A stretch of 64,000 nt of DNA, from positions 4,643,501-4,707,500 of the forward strand of contig NZ_CP146991.1 of NCBI RefSeq assembly GCF_001941975.2, in the 5' to 3' direction. This document shows, piece by piece, positions 24,652-34,275 of this stretch; positions within the stretch are counted from its first letter, which is position 1; every line of letters starts with the position of its first letter. Both the position numbers and the translations under genes were made by a program. Origin of the DNA: Sporomusa sphaeroides DSM 2875. Its GTDB lineage: Bacteria > Bacillota > Negativicutes > Sporomusales > Sporomusaceae. The notes under the pieces are model-generated. The model saw nothing but the letters and a program-made list of their open reading frames with translations, searched no databases and was not told the origin of the DNA.

Positions 24652-26307
24652 ATGACCTTTTACGAGCTTTCTGTTGTTGTAACTTTATCAGCTACATTTA
24701 TCGTCGTATGTGTTTATTTTTTTCTATTTTCGCTTTATCGCCAACCTTACATTGGTTTATGGTCTGTTTTTTGGCTTGTTCACCTTACAGTTCAAATTTT
24801 TTATCGCACTCCACTCCATCAACTTTCCTTTGCTGAGCTAGTTACGATCCATCTGATCACAACTGCCAACCATTTGTTTCTCGTGTTTTCTACAAGCAAA
24901 TTTCTTGGGAAGGAGATTCACAAAAGCTGGTATTATGTAGCTACCGGAGTTTCTGCCATCTCCATAATAGCTATGTCTCTCAATACCTCATTTCTTATAA
25001 AAGCAATTCCTACAATTGCTTTTGTAGCCTATGTATATTTTTGGCATAGCTGGATGTTTATGCGTCATCCCGAGAGGAAGAGTTTGGGTAACACCGTACT
25101 CTGTCTCGCGTTTATCGGCTTAGCGATACATACTCTTGATATGCCTTTTCTCATTAGTGTTAAATGGTTTGCACCGTGGGGATTTATAATCAGTGCTACT
25201 TTACGGGTGATCATAGCCTTTGGTATATTAATGCTTTATCTGGAACAAAATTTTCGCGACTTAGTAGAAAAAGAAAAGCAATACCGGCTTCTGGCTGAAA
25301 ATGCGGCAGATACTATTTATCTTTATAGCCTGAAACAAGTGCCTAAAATTACTTACATAAGCCCTTCTATCGTTAAATTAACAGGTTACCAAACTGATGA
25401 TTTTATAAAATCTCCTGATTTACTTTTTTCATTGATCCATCCAAACGATACCTTCGTAATCGACAAACTTATACAAGATCCTATTGCGGTTTCAGCTACC
25501 CCCATAATTATGCGACTTATCCGCAAAGACCATAGTATAATCTGGGTTGAGCAAACCACTGTTCCCATTTTTGACGATAATGGGTCATGTATCAGCTTTG
25601 AAGGAATCATTCGCGATATTACTACGCGAATAGAACTAGAGCAAGACGTTTCCCGTTTAGACCGCCTAAACACAGTTGGACAAATGGCGGCAAATGTAGC
25701 ACACGAAATTAGAAATCCGCTAACAACCGTCAAAGGATATCTACAACTCTTTCAGAGGAAACCTAACTTCGTAAGTTACCAAGATCAGTTTAATCTATTG
25801 ATTAGTGAACTTGACCGTGCAAATTTAATCATCCAGGAATATTTATCTCTATGCAAAGACAAATCACGGGAACTAAAAACATCCCCGCTTAACCAAATCA
25901 TCCAAAATATTTACCCATTATTACAAACCGCCGCTAATGCATCTAGTAAGGATGTCCACTATATCCAAGAAACTACACCAGAAGTGCGCCTGGATGAGAA
26001 AGAAATCCGGCAATTGCTATTGAATTTAGTCCGCAATGGATTAGAAGCAATGGAACCAGGCGGAACCGTTACTCTCCGGACTTATGTTGAAAATGACCAT
26101 GTAATTCTATCTGTTCAAGACCAAGGAAAGGGAATCCCTCAACATATTCTGGATAATATCGGCAAACCATTTTTAACTACCAAAGAAAACGGGACAGGAC
26201 TGGGTCTTGCAGTTGTTTACAAAATAGTAAGCGACCACCAAGCCAATATTCAAGTTGAATCAAGTCAACAAGGAACAACATTCCGCGTACTTTTTAAATT
26301 TAAATAA
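24652..26307 (+). CDS. Membrane PAS histidine kinase, sporulation-kinase type
   Basis: A 551-residue sensor kinase. Seven or so hydrophobic segments in residues 5-205, a PAS domain about 210-330 (YRLLAENAADTIYLYS; IEFEG-type end), HisKA with VAHEIRNPLTTVKGYLQL (His about 350) and HATPase with NLVRNG, DQGKGIP and TGLGLAVVYKI. No response regulator lies next to it, and the H-box resembles KinA/KinE-type kinases that feed Spo0F/Spo0A. The signal is unknown. Confidence 0.88.
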   Translation: MTFYELSVVVTLSATFIVVCVYFFLFSLYRQPYIGLWSVFWLVHLTVQIFYRTPLHQLSFAELVTIHLITTANHLFLVFSTSKFLGKEIHKSWYYVATGVSAISIIAMSLNTSFLIKAIPTIAFVAYVYFWHSWMFMRHPERKSLGNTVLCLAFIGLAIHTLDMPFLISVKWFAPWGFIISATLRVIIAFGILMLYLEQNFRDLVEKEKQYRLLAENAADTIYLYSLKQVPKITYISPSIVKLTGYQTDDFIKSPDLLFSLIHPNDTFVIDKLIQDPIAVSATPIIMRLIRKDHSIIWVEQTTVPIFDDNGSCISFEGIIRDITTRIELEQDVSRLDRLNTVGQMAANVAHEIRNPLTTVKGYLQLFQRKPNFVSYQDQFNLLISELDRANLIIQEYLSLCKDKSRELKTSPLNQIIQNIYPLLQTAANASSKDVHYIQETTPEVRLDEKEIRQLLLNLVRNGLEAMEPGGTVTLRTYVENDHVILSVQDQGKGIPQHILDNIGKPFLTTKENGTGLGLAVVYKIVSDHQANIQVESSQQGTTFRVLFKFK

Positions 26308-26328
26308 TTACGTTAACTTCTTATTGTT

Positions 26329-26357
26329 AAAGGGAGTCCTAACAGGACTCTCTTTTT
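26329..26357 (+). terminator. Terminator of the histidine kinase gene
   Basis: AAAGGGAGTCCT/GGACTCTCTTT hairpin followed by T's. Confidence 0.7.
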
Positions 26358-26421
26358 GTTTTCATGGGTATTTTTTGAAAATTGCTTATTTTTTACCAAA
26401 TTATTTAAGGAGGTGATGCCC

Positions 26422-26481
26422 TTGATTGTGCTCAAAAGTTTCCTACATGTTGTTCAAAAAAAGGAGGATGATCTATTATGA
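26422..26481 (+). CDS. Possible 19-residue leader peptide
   Basis: A TTG start with an excellent AAGGAGGTG site opens a 19-codon frame whose TGA overlaps the ATG of the next gene (ATGA). Translation coupling or attenuation of the downstream operon is plausible, but the good second AAGGAGG before the next gene lies inside it, so it may be incidental. Confidence 0.35.
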   Translation: MIVLKSFLHVVQKKEDDLL

Positions 26482-27650
26482 CCACAAACAAAATCGGAAT
26501 TGATGCAACTGAAGACTCATTGCAAATTCACATTGCGACCCAATTGTGGGAAAAACGTGAAATTTATCATCTGCGTTATCAAGTATATGTACAGGAAATG
26601 GGTAAATCGTTAGTGCCAGCCACTAATTCAAGTAACCTAGTTTCGGATTCTTTGGATGACAAGAGCCTCTTAATGTATGCAAAGTCTGGAAATAAAATTA
26701 TTGGTACGACGCGACTTACCATTGCCGCCGCCGAAGATTACCCGGCTGATATCGCCGAAACATTCCACATGCATACCTTCCAGGCACTTTCTACCTCTCT
26801 CCCAAGGCCCCATCTTGCTCTCGGTACTAAATTAGCGATTATTCCGGAATATCGAAATTCCCCAGTACTCTTTTATTTTCTAGCAGAAACATATCGAATT
26901 CTGCGAAAACAAACAGTCCCATTTTTCTTTGGAGGATGCAACCCCAACCTCATTTCTTTATATGAGCGAATGGGATTCAGGAGATTCACACAAAACTTTA
27001 CCGACTCCGGATATGGTCTTCTCGTTCCACTGGTAATGGTGATTGAAGACATTCCTCATTTCCGTGCTATCAAATCCCCCCTTTACCGTCACGCTCGCAA
27101 ACAAACCAGTAATTCAACCATACCCCAACAATTCCTGCAAGCATTCCCGGAAACAGCAAAACACATCAATACCCAATTAGCCTCCCGTGAAAGCCTATGG
27201 GCCTATGTCCAGGAGAAGCTACTTGTCTCTCCTTATGTAATTCCGCCCTTCATAAACCTTGATAGTGAGAGCATTATGACTATCCTGGCGTCAGGCGCTC
27301 TCTTCCATTGCGCGTCAGGCGACTGCATCCTCTACCCCAACAGTTTGTCAAACGATATATATATTCTAATCTCAGGCACTTTGCAGGCCACTTCACCGGC
27401 AGGTACACGCATCCTTCTGCCTGGTGATCATTTTGGCAGCCCTGTTCTGTCTGCCCAAGTCCGGCAAACCGAAACGGTAACTGCTTTAACCGAATCGGAA
27501 GTATTTGTTTTACCCGGACAAGCCCTGGCACGTTATCAGCATCTTCATCCGCAAGCGGCAGAAATCCTAGTAAGCAACCTAACAACCAGCCGGGGATTTG
27601 CCTATGCTTGCGCCTCATTAACCGAACAAGGAGGAAAAGAAAATGACTAA
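26478..27650 (+). CDS. N-acyl amino acid synthase-like protein with cNMP domain
   Basis: A 390-residue two-domain protein. Residues about 20-200 form a GNAT fold of the N-acyl amino acid synthase/autoinducer-synthase type (YHLRYQVYVQEMGKS; LALGTKLAIIPEYRNS; FGGCNPNLISLYERMGFRR), which in relatives uses acyl-ACP to acylate an amino acid. Residues about 255-370 form a cyclic nucleotide-binding/Crp-like beta-roll (GDCILYPNSLSNDIYILISG; LLPGDHFGS). The gene overlaps the following radical SAM gene by 8 bases. The fusion suggests that acyl transfer is controlled by a cyclic nucleotide; this is inferred. Confidence 0.75.
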   Translation: MTTNKIGIDATEDSLQIHIATQLWEKREIYHLRYQVYVQEMGKSLVPATNSSNLVSDSLDDKSLLMYAKSGNKIIGTTRLTIAAAEDYPADIAETFHMHTFQALSTSLPRPHLALGTKLAIIPEYRNSPVLFYFLAETYRILRKQTVPFFFGGCNPNLISLYERMGFRRFTQNFTDSGYGLLVPLVMVIEDIPHFRAIKSPLYRHARKQTSNSTIPQQFLQAFPETAKHINTQLASRESLWAYVQEKLLVSPYVIPPFINLDSESIMTILASGALFHCASGDCILYPNSLSNDIYILISGTLQATSPAGTRILLPGDHFGSPVLSAQVRQTETVTALTESEVFVLPGQALARYQHLHPQAAEILVSNLTTSRGFAYACASLTEQGGKEND

Positions 27651-29412
27651 AGGTATTGATTTATTATTGGTGAACAGCTTTGCGCCCAGACAGCGAATTG
27701 CTTCTGATGCGGCACTGGAAAATGGACTGGCCGTCATCCGAACCTATCTGGAAGAACGCGGCTTTACTGTGTATGTTGCCGACGAACAGCGAGTCTCGCG
27801 CGTAGAAAAGGGGGTTCCCCAGTGGTGCACCCGGTTGCTGCGCAAACTGGTCAAATTGCAGCTTCACGAATACAGCCGCCGTTTTAAGCCACTGGGCTTG
27901 CTTTCCTTGCTGCTGGCTTGGCCGGTTCAGTCGCTAACCCTGCATTTCCGCAAAAAATATATGGAGAAGATTATCAACAATATCGTTACCCTGGTAAAAA
28001 CCGAGCAAATCCCTATTGTGGGAATCAAGCTTTGGGGCGGCGCTCCTTATGCCTGGAGTGTCAGACTGGCGCAAAGGCTCAGGGAGGCCAATCCTGAAAC
28101 CATTGTGGTTGTCGGCGGACCGCATGTCAAGGTGTATGGCGAGTATGTGTTAGCCGAGAAGCAGTTTGACTTGGCCATTATGGGCCCTGGCGAAGAAATC
28201 CTGGAATATCTGCTCAATAAAAGGAAAACTGTCCCGACAAAAGCCGCTTTCCTCGAACTGGTGCAGCAGGAAATCGGGCCTTCGCCGGTAATCCGGACAG
28301 GACACTATCATGAAACCGGCGACTATATGTTCCACTCCTTTACTGTTCCCAAGTACAGGCCTGTAGACATGGCAGACAAGGTATGGTTCCATACCCTGGT
28401 CGACGGCCTGGGTTGCACTTGGAATAAGTGCAGCTTTTGCTCACATACCAGGCAAAATACCCATTATACACCACGGCCATTAGCAGAGATAAAAGACGAG
28501 ATTACGGCAATGACCAGCCGCGGTATCGCCTTTTTCCGGTTCAGCAGCTCAGAAACACCGATAGGGCACGGCCGGGACATCGCACAAATGATTATCGACA
28601 ATAAGATAAAAATGAATTATTCCATGTTTGCCCGGCCAGGTAATGTAACCGAGTATGTTTATGAGAGCTACCGCCTGATGATCCGCTCCGGCCTCAGAGC
28701 CGTATTTTTGGGCGGTGAAACCGGCCATGATGAAATTAATGACAAAATTATGAACAAAGGCGTTACGCGGAAAAACATCATTGACACCATTCATTGCATC
28801 AAACTGGCGGCATCGGCCGAAAATATGTCATGCCAGATCGTGTTATCCATGATCTATCCGTGCCCGGTCGTCCCCGGCGTAACCCTGGAAGAGGTTTTCG
28901 AGCAAAACGTCAGCTTGATTATCGAAGCCAATCCGGATGCGGTCATCATCAACCCGCCCGGTGTTTTCCCCGGCACAGTCTGGTTTGACGACAAAGAAAA
29001 GCTGGGCTTCAAGCTAGGAGAAAACTTTGTCCCGGAACTGATGAACTACGAGTATTCCATCTACAAACCAGTGGAGTTCTGGCGCAAACTGGACTACACG
29101 CTCAACGACCTTGATATGGCAAAAATACTAAAAGAAATCGGCAGGTTAAACCGGGTCATTGTGGATATGGGTATTCCCATCAACATTTCTGATGATTATC
29201 TGATGATGAGCCAGGCCATCGGCTATAGCTCAAAGGAAGACCTCTTCGAGTTCAAGAAAACTTCTTTTGTCGATATTATCAGCGGCACTTGCAACTATAT
29301 CAAACACATTACCCATAAAATGAATGAACGCAGCAAACAATTGGCTGACGCCAATCCCACAGTGCAGGATAATCCTGATCCTGCCGGGATTGTATTGAAA
29401 GAAGATCATTAA
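27643..29412 (+). CDS. B12-binding radical SAM protein
   Basis: A 589-residue protein. The N-terminal 40-200 region is a cobalamin-binding Rossmann domain (VVVGGPHVKVYGEYVL), followed by a radical SAM domain whose cluster motif near 259 is CTWNKCSFC, i.e. CX4CX2C instead of CX3CX2C. GGETGHDEIND and MIYPCPVVPG follow. Good GGAGG site and overlap with the acyltransferase gene show an operon. Such enzymes methylate or rearrange unactivated carbon atoms; here an acylated amino acid or lipid substrate is plausible but unproven. Confidence 0.85.
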   Translation: MTKGIDLLLVNSFAPRQRIASDAALENGLAVIRTYLEERGFTVYVADEQRVSRVEKGVPQWCTRLLRKLVKLQLHEYSRRFKPLGLLSLLLAWPVQSLTLHFRKKYMEKIINNIVTLVKTEQIPIVGIKLWGGAPYAWSVRLAQRLREANPETIVVVGGPHVKVYGEYVLAEKQFDLAIMGPGEEILEYLLNKRKTVPTKAAFLELVQQEIGPSPVIRTGHYHETGDYMFHSFTVPKYRPVDMADKVWFHTLVDGLGCTWNKCSFCSHTRQNTHYTPRPLAEIKDEITAMTSRGIAFFRFSSSETPIGHGRDIAQMIIDNKIKMNYSMFARPGNVTEYVYESYRLMIRSGLRAVFLGGETGHDEINDKIMNKGVTRKNIIDTIHCIKLAASAENMSCQIVLSMIYPCPVVPGVTLEEVFEQNVSLIIEANPDAVIINPPGVFPGTVWFDDKEKLGFKLGENFVPELMNYEYSIYKPVEFWRKLDYTLNDLDMAKILKEIGRLNRVIVDMGIPINISDDYLMMSQAIGYSSKEDLFEFKKTSFVDIISGTCNYIKHITHKMNERSKQLADANPTVQDNPDPAGIVLKEDH

Positions 29413-29437
29413 ATGTATACTGTCCTGCCCAGACAAA

Positions 29438-29470
29438 AGGAACCGCCGGCTGGCGGTTCCTAGTCTTTTG
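29438..29470 (+). terminator. Operon terminator
   Basis: AGGAACCGCC/GGCGGTTCCT hairpin downstream of the radical SAM gene, followed by a short T run. Confidence 0.7.
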
Positions 29471-29494
29471 GGGCTATAAAGCCCCTTCAGAGAA

Positions 29495-29938
29495 TTAGCT
29501 GTTAATTGTCCTGATAATAATACCTTCTAACACAGCCGCAAAGCGCCGGTCATCTTCCTGGGTTCTTTTCCCCGGCCCTTTGGTTCTGCCCCCACCCCGC
29601 CGAAACTTTGCTTTGAGCTCCCGTTCTTCTAACAGGAATTCAATCCTTGCCGGCTGGTATTCCTTCCCCACCGGACTCAGGCAATAGGCGGCCCTGCCAA
29701 GCACCATCGAGGCCAGGCCCCAATCCTGGGTGATGACAATATCCCCCGGCTCGGTCAGGTTAATTATCTTTATATCGGCTTCCTGGGAAGCACTCCCTAC
29801 GATTACATGGTGATCTGAGATAATATTGTGATTAAAACTGGCTACCGTCCAAACCGGGATAGCATAGTTGCTCCCGATTTGGCGGCACAACTGCAACACG
29901 GCCTTCGGACAGGCATCGGCATCAACTACTATTTTCAT
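29495..29938 (-). CDS. YaiI/YqxD family protein (DUF188)
   Basis: A 147-residue PIN-like protein, with the family start [11 protein letters not shown] and the conserved [15 protein letters not shown] and [16 protein letters not shown] ends. The acidic residues suggest a metal-dependent nuclease fold, but the function is unknown. ATG 29938 gives the normal length; it overlaps the end of the transporter gene. Confidence 0.9.
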   Translation of the reverse strand: MKIVVDADACPKAVLQLCRQIGSNYAIPVWTVASFNHNIISDHHVIVGSASQEADIKIINLTEPGDIVITQDWGLASMVLGRAAYCLSPVGKEYQPARIEFLLEERELKAKFRRGGGRTKGPGKRTQEDDRRFAAVLEGIIIRTINS

Positions 29939-30824
29939 GGCGTTTTTTCCCCACCTTCCAATTGGCCCCCAAAACATGCACCACTAAACCAATCATAATT
30001 AGCAAAGCGCCAACCCCCTGCCAAAAAGACACTGTCTCTCCCAGCAGCAAGACCGAGCTGGTCAGTCCCACCACCGGCACCAACAGCGCAAATGGGGAAA
30101 CCACTGCTGCGGGATAACGGGAAAGCAGCTTTCCCCACAAACCGTAGCCAATGATAGTAGCAAAAAGGGCTAAATAGATAAGCGCTCCCAGGCTTGCCCA
30201 ACCGGCTGTATGCCAAGCGGCCACCCAGGCATCATAGCCTTCCAGCCATAAGGACAATACCATTAACGGCAAAATAGCCGCCACACCCATCCAGACAATC
30301 AGGGACAATATCGGAAAAGCCGGTATTCCCACGGTAGCCCGCCGCATAATGACATTGCCGGCACCCCAGCAAGCGGCGGCAGCTATAACCAGCCCGAAGC
30401 CGGCGGCCGTCATCTCACCGCCCTGCTGCGAACCAATAATGGTCATGCCGCTGCCTGCCAAAAACAGCCCTGCCAGATGGTTCCAGCGCCACTGTTCTCC
30501 CAGCCATGCAACGCCTATCAACAGGGTAAAAAAGGCCTGAGATTGCAAAACTAATGAAGCCAGCCCGGCCGGCATCCCCACCTTCATCCCGATAAACAGC
30601 AGCGAAAACTGTCCTACATTTATCGACAAGCTTAGAGCCAGCAGCCAAGCCCAGGAAATCGGCGGCCTTGGCAGGAAAAAGATAACCGGGAAGCAGGTTA
30701 ACACAAACCTCAGCGCCACTAATAAGAGCGGCGGAATATCCCGCAAACCTACTTTAATAGCAATAAAATTAAGGCCCCATACAATAACAACCACCAGGCC
30801 GATGAGGATGTCCCGTTTTTGCAT
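29922..30824 (-). CDS. eamA: EamA-type exporter (DMT superfamily)
   Basis: A 300-residue transporter with ten hydrophobic segments and two EamA repeats. The opening ([20 protein letters not shown]) and the [18 protein letters not shown] segment are very close in pattern to E. coli EamA, an O-acetylserine/cysteine exporter. Substrate assignment is by similarity. Confidence 0.87.
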   Translation of the reverse strand: MQKRDILIGLVVVIVWGLNFIAIKVGLRDIPPLLLVALRFVLTCFPVIFFLPRPPISWAWLLALSLSINVGQFSLLFIGMKVGMPAGLASLVLQSQAFFTLLIGVAWLGEQWRWNHLAGLFLAGSGMTIIGSQQGGEMTAAGFGLVIAAAACWGAGNVIMRRATVGIPAFPILSLIVWMGVAAILPLMVLSLWLEGYDAWVAAWHTAGWASLGALIYLALFATIIGYGLWGKLLSRYPAAVVSPFALLVPVVGLTSSVLLLGETVSFWQGVGALLIMIGLVVHVLGANWKVGKKRHENSS

Positions 30825-30895
30825 GCTGGCAAGCTCCTACTCTGTGCAGCGCGGCACATTTATTAAAAATCCGCAGACCAACTGTCCACGGATAC

Positions 30896-31075
30896 TTACT
30901 TTACCCCTTTGGTTTTTTCGGCATAGGCCAAACATTCCTGTCCGGACGACTCCCTGACAACAGCAGCAGGAGTTCTATGGCTTTTAAAGCCCATGGCTCT
31001 ACAGCCATAGGGGAAAACCTTATCCCAGGTAATATAATAGTGTTGGCATTTGGTACACTTTGGTGTCTCGTTCAT
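30896..31075 (-). CDS. Small cysteine-rich conserved protein
   Basis: A 59-residue protein (ATG 31075 behind GAGGTG) with CTKCQHYY, a later YGCRAMGF and a final QECLAYAE; four Cys could bind zinc or a cluster. Looks like a conserved small protein, but I have no name or function for it. Confidence 0.65.
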   Translation of the reverse strand: MNETPKCTKCQHYYITWDKVFPYGCRAMGFKSHRTPAAVVRESSGQECLAYAEKTKGVK

Positions 31076-31258
31076 TTGGCACCTCATCCAGGTCAATGCT
31101 AACTTATATCACTGTACCTCTTAGTCTCTTATTATACCAATTCGAATTTTTTTTGTCATTATTATCTCGCTAAAGAAACATCGCTTGCACCCGCCTTTGG
31201 CAAAAGCACAAGCCGACGTTGATCCTGCCGGTAAAAATCACTTTCCGGTAAAATAAAA

Positions 31259-31284
31259 TTACCCCCCTGCCAGGCAGGGGGGTA
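31259..31284 (-). terminator. GC-rich terminator
   Basis: TACCCCCCTGCC/GGCAGGGGGGTA hairpin, followed on the minus strand by AATTTTATTTT; closes the minus-strand group at 31389-31832. The rest of 31097-31388 shows nothing else. Confidence 0.75.
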
Positions 31285-31388
31285 TGTATGGTGCTTATGT
31301 ATGCGCATAATTCAAAAGTATTTTTTTCGCAACCCTCAGACTCGGAGGACACCTAGTACATTATTAGTATCCCCACTATATACATAAA

Positions 31389-31832
31389 TTATTCCTCATT
31401 CGCCTCAATTATTTTTTGCCTGTCAGGAATGGCTGTTTCCGCCGGTGGCAATAGCGGACAAAAACCGATCGGACACCGCGGCTCTTGCGGCAGCTTTCGT
31501 TTGACTTTGAGCAGCATAAAATTAATCTGGCTAACGTGCTGGACAAGCTCAACCTCCGAGCCATCAGGCATAACTCCCTGAAACCAGAGCAAGCTGGGGT
31601 CCAAATAACCGATACGTGATACGCTGAATTCTGTTGATTTACCAAAACTCACCAGGCGCATCCCCACCTCATGCTCCTGGTCCAGTTTAGCCTCAAAATC
31701 CTTGACCCGCTCCACAAGCTGCTGAAACATATTCTTGGCAGTATAGGGCTGATTGAATTCAGACAACTGCTGGCTAAAGGACTTCAGCATGGGGATATCG
31801 GGCAAAGACCAATTCTTAGGATTCAAAGTCAT
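31389..31832 (-). CDS. DUF6173-type protein
   Basis: A 147-residue protein with conserved LVSFGKSTEFSVSRIGYLDP followed by SLLWFQG and VELVQHVSQINFMLLKVKR, which I recognise as the DUF6173 pattern. Function unknown. ATG 31832 with TAGGAG upstream. A Pro-rich, two-Cys tail (RCPIGFCPLLPP) is extra. Confidence 0.7.
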   Translation of the reverse strand: MTLNPKNWSLPDIPMLKSFSQQLSEFNQPYTAKNMFQQLVERVKDFEAKLDQEHEVGMRLVSFGKSTEFSVSRIGYLDPSLLWFQGVMPDGSEVELVQHVSQINFMLLKVKRKLPQEPRCPIGFCPLLPPAETAIPDRQKIIEANEE

Positions 31833-31940
31833 GCATGTCACTCCTAACAAAGCTTTCCTACTGGATTCGCCACCGCCGGGGATAATCCTCTATACTTCCG
31901 GCTGCGCCTGCCGGCCTTGACAGCGCAGTTTCCTAATCCA

Positions 31941-32945
31941 TTATTTATTGATTATGCTGCCGATATTTTTTAACTGGATGGATATTGTGCCATCCGGATT
32001 ATTAACAAACTCAATATACTCGCTGCTTTCAAAATAATCCACAGGAAATGTTATTTCAATCCCGGTATCGGTTTTAATCTTATGGCTTTTTCCCTTTTTA
32101 ACGGCAAAATCCTTATCGATTTTGACAGTTTCGGCAATGCCGGCACTTTCTACTTCTTTGATATATTCGGCCTGCATGGCAGGCGAAGCGCTGAACACCT
32201 CTTTGCCTAAGGCCACCGGGTCCAGTTGTTCGGAAATCCCGGTATTCTCCACAATATAATTTTTGGCTTTAGCCACTGCCTCGACAGTGCTTGCTCCGTG
32301 ATTTTCCGCTACTGTGCGGGTAATGGCATTCACCAAGGCAAGGGTCTCCTTCGGTGAAACCCGTGAACTGCATTCTAATACCTGATCGGCCAGGATATAG
32401 GTTTCCACGCCATTGACTGAGCGCTTTTTATCAACAAAGGTAATTGCCAGTGAATTGGCATCAATAAAGGCATATTCATCCAGCTTTTGCGCCAGCCCCG
32501 GCAAGATGGCATAGTGGTTGATAATGTCATTTTTGATTTTGTCATTTTCCTGTACCACCTGATGAATGAAGCCAATTTTGTTATTGCATTTTAACAGCGC
32601 AAGCATCCGGTTGCTGTCAATGGTAAAATCGCAAATTAGTACATCGGTAGAGGCCAGGGCATCGGCCTGAGCCATCGCAGCATACATTAATTCGGCGGCA
32701 TAAATGGAAAAACCGGTGAAATCCACACCGCCGGCAAGATAGTCTGATACTTGCTGCCTGAACTTGCTGTTGGGATAAAAAGTGCCTGTTTTGGCACTCT
32801 GATCCTGATACAATTTTTCGATATGCTTAGTTAAAAAGGCGACAACACTGTTACTGGTTATATCCAGCTCCTGTTCGGAAAAAACCGTTACGCCTGAGTT
32901 AAAATCCAGAATATGCAGAATGGCTTTATCTATATGTATCAACAT
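31941..32945 (-). CDS. Nucleoid-associated NdpA/YejK-like protein
   Basis: A 334-residue member of the YejK/NdpA family: N-terminal MLIHIDKAILHILDFNSG, middle AELMYAAMAQADALASTDVLI and C-terminal DTGIEITFPVDYFE are typical. The family binds the nucleoid in proteobacteria; the role in Firmicutes is not known. Alone on the minus strand between the DUF6173-type and GGDEF genes. Confidence 0.85.
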   Translation of the reverse strand: MLIHIDKAILHILDFNSGVTVFSEQELDITSNSVVAFLTKHIEKLYQDQSAKTGTFYPNSKFRQQVSDYLAGGVDFTGFSIYAAELMYAAMAQADALASTDVLICDFTIDSNRMLALLKCNNKIGFIHQVVQENDKIKNDIINHYAILPGLAQKLDEYAFIDANSLAITFVDKKRSVNGVETYILADQVLECSSRVSPKETLALVNAITRTVAENHGASTVEAVAKAKNYIVENTGISEQLDPVALGKEVFSASPAMQAEYIKEVESAGIAETVKIDKDFAVKKGKSHKIKTDTGIEITFPVDYFESSEYIEFVNNPDGTISIQLKNIGSIINK

Positions 32946-32966
32946 GGCAATCTTCCTTTTCTCCCG

Positions 32967-34214
32967 CTATTTACTGACACAGTTCCGTCCCTTCTTTTTC
33001 GCGCGATAGAGGGCAGTGTCAGCGGCTTTGATTACTTCGTGAGTTTCCGCATGCTTTTCGCTGCGTTCAGCCGCTCCAATGCTGATGGTTACAAACAGCT
33101 TTTTCGTGGCTTTTTTCTTGGTCTTGTGCGCCCGTTTTCCCCGGTAGGCGTACGGTGTTTTTTCTATTGCTTCCCGCAGTTTCTCCAGATGAGGCAAGGC
33201 ATCGGCAAGCGGCGTATGGGGAAAGACAATGGTAAACTCCTCACCGCCATAACGAAAGGCTTTCCCGCCCCCTGTCACCTTTCTTAAAACAGTCGCCACC
33301 AGGCACAGCACGTCATCACCGGTGTCGTGGCCATAGGTATCATTAAATTTTTTAAAAAAATCTATGTCCACCATCGCGATGGTATACTCGCCTCTTAGCT
33401 TCATCAGCTCTTCTTTGAGGGCACGGCGGGCCGGCAGCCCGGTCAGCTCATCAAGATAGGCCATGGAGTAAGAATCCTGAATGACGGCAATAATCAGCAT
33501 GATCCCGGCAGCGGCAAAAAATACCGGCAGCGCCAACGGCTCGGCCTGCCACTGAAGCCCCAGCATAGTGCTAACCAGTACCGCGGCAAAGGTGCGGTCC
33601 AGCCGGGACCGGGTTTTGAGCTGCCTGATAAAGAGCAATAAAAACGCAGCCGCATAGGCCAATAATGCCACCTGCGGAATTTTCGTTATGCAGGACAGGT
33701 CTTCAGCCAGGAATTCTTTATGAAAAAAGCTGAGCATGGTACTGTCATTGGCGGTAATCGCCATCGCAACATAAAATACCTGGAAAAGAATAATCGCAAA
33801 CCGGCCCAGGCCCCAGGTATTAAAGATTCCCCGTTCTTTCAGCAGCGAAAAAACGAATATATTCATCGGCAGCAATGTACAAAGCACAGGGTACAGTACT
33901 GCCGGCAACGCCGCAATTCCGGTATCGGCCGCCGCTGTGCCACTAAGCGCATACTGGGAAAGCGCCAGCAGCATAGTAATAAAAAAGACCCGGCTGCGGT
34001 TAAACCACCAGCTCAGAATCATTCCGGCACCATATAGGATATAGGCAGAGCTATCCAGCATCGCAAATAATGCGTCATTGACAGGCATTTGAAAATAGGC
34101 GATAAAGATCACAACCAGCACCCCGAACGGAATGGTGGTAAATCCTGACAGTATGTTTGCCATTCGGTTTCCTAAAGTCCTTTCACTCGTTTTGTCCTTA
34201 TGCTGTTTTGCCAA
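32967..34214 (-). CDS. Membrane diguanylate cyclase (GGDEF)
   Basis: A 415-residue protein with about seven membrane segments in residues 20-240 and a C-terminal GGDEF domain: DIDFFKKFNDTYGHDTGDD and active-site RYGGEEF (about residue 325). Makes cyclic di-GMP. No I-site RxxD is obvious upstream of GGEEF. The signal is unknown. Confidence 0.93.
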   Translation of the reverse strand: MAKQHKDKTSERTLGNRMANILSGFTTIPFGVLVVIFIAYFQMPVNDALFAMLDSSAYILYGAGMILSWWFNRSRVFFITMLLALSQYALSGTAAADTGIAALPAVLYPVLCTLLPMNIFVFSLLKERGIFNTWGLGRFAIILFQVFYVAMAITANDSTMLSFFHKEFLAEDLSCITKIPQVALLAYAAAFLLLFIRQLKTRSRLDRTFAAVLVSTMLGLQWQAEPLALPVFFAAAGIMLIIAVIQDSYSMAYLDELTGLPARRALKEELMKLRGEYTIAMVDIDFFKKFNDTYGHDTGDDVLCLVATVLRKVTGGGKAFRYGGEEFTIVFPHTPLADALPHLEKLREAIEKTPYAYRGKRAHKTKKKATKKLFVTISIGAAERSEKHAETHEVIKAADTALYRAKKKGRNCVSK

Positions 34215-34275
34215 CTACCATTATAGCAATTTCGACATTTATTGTCATTAATTTATGGTAGCACAAGGACATGAG

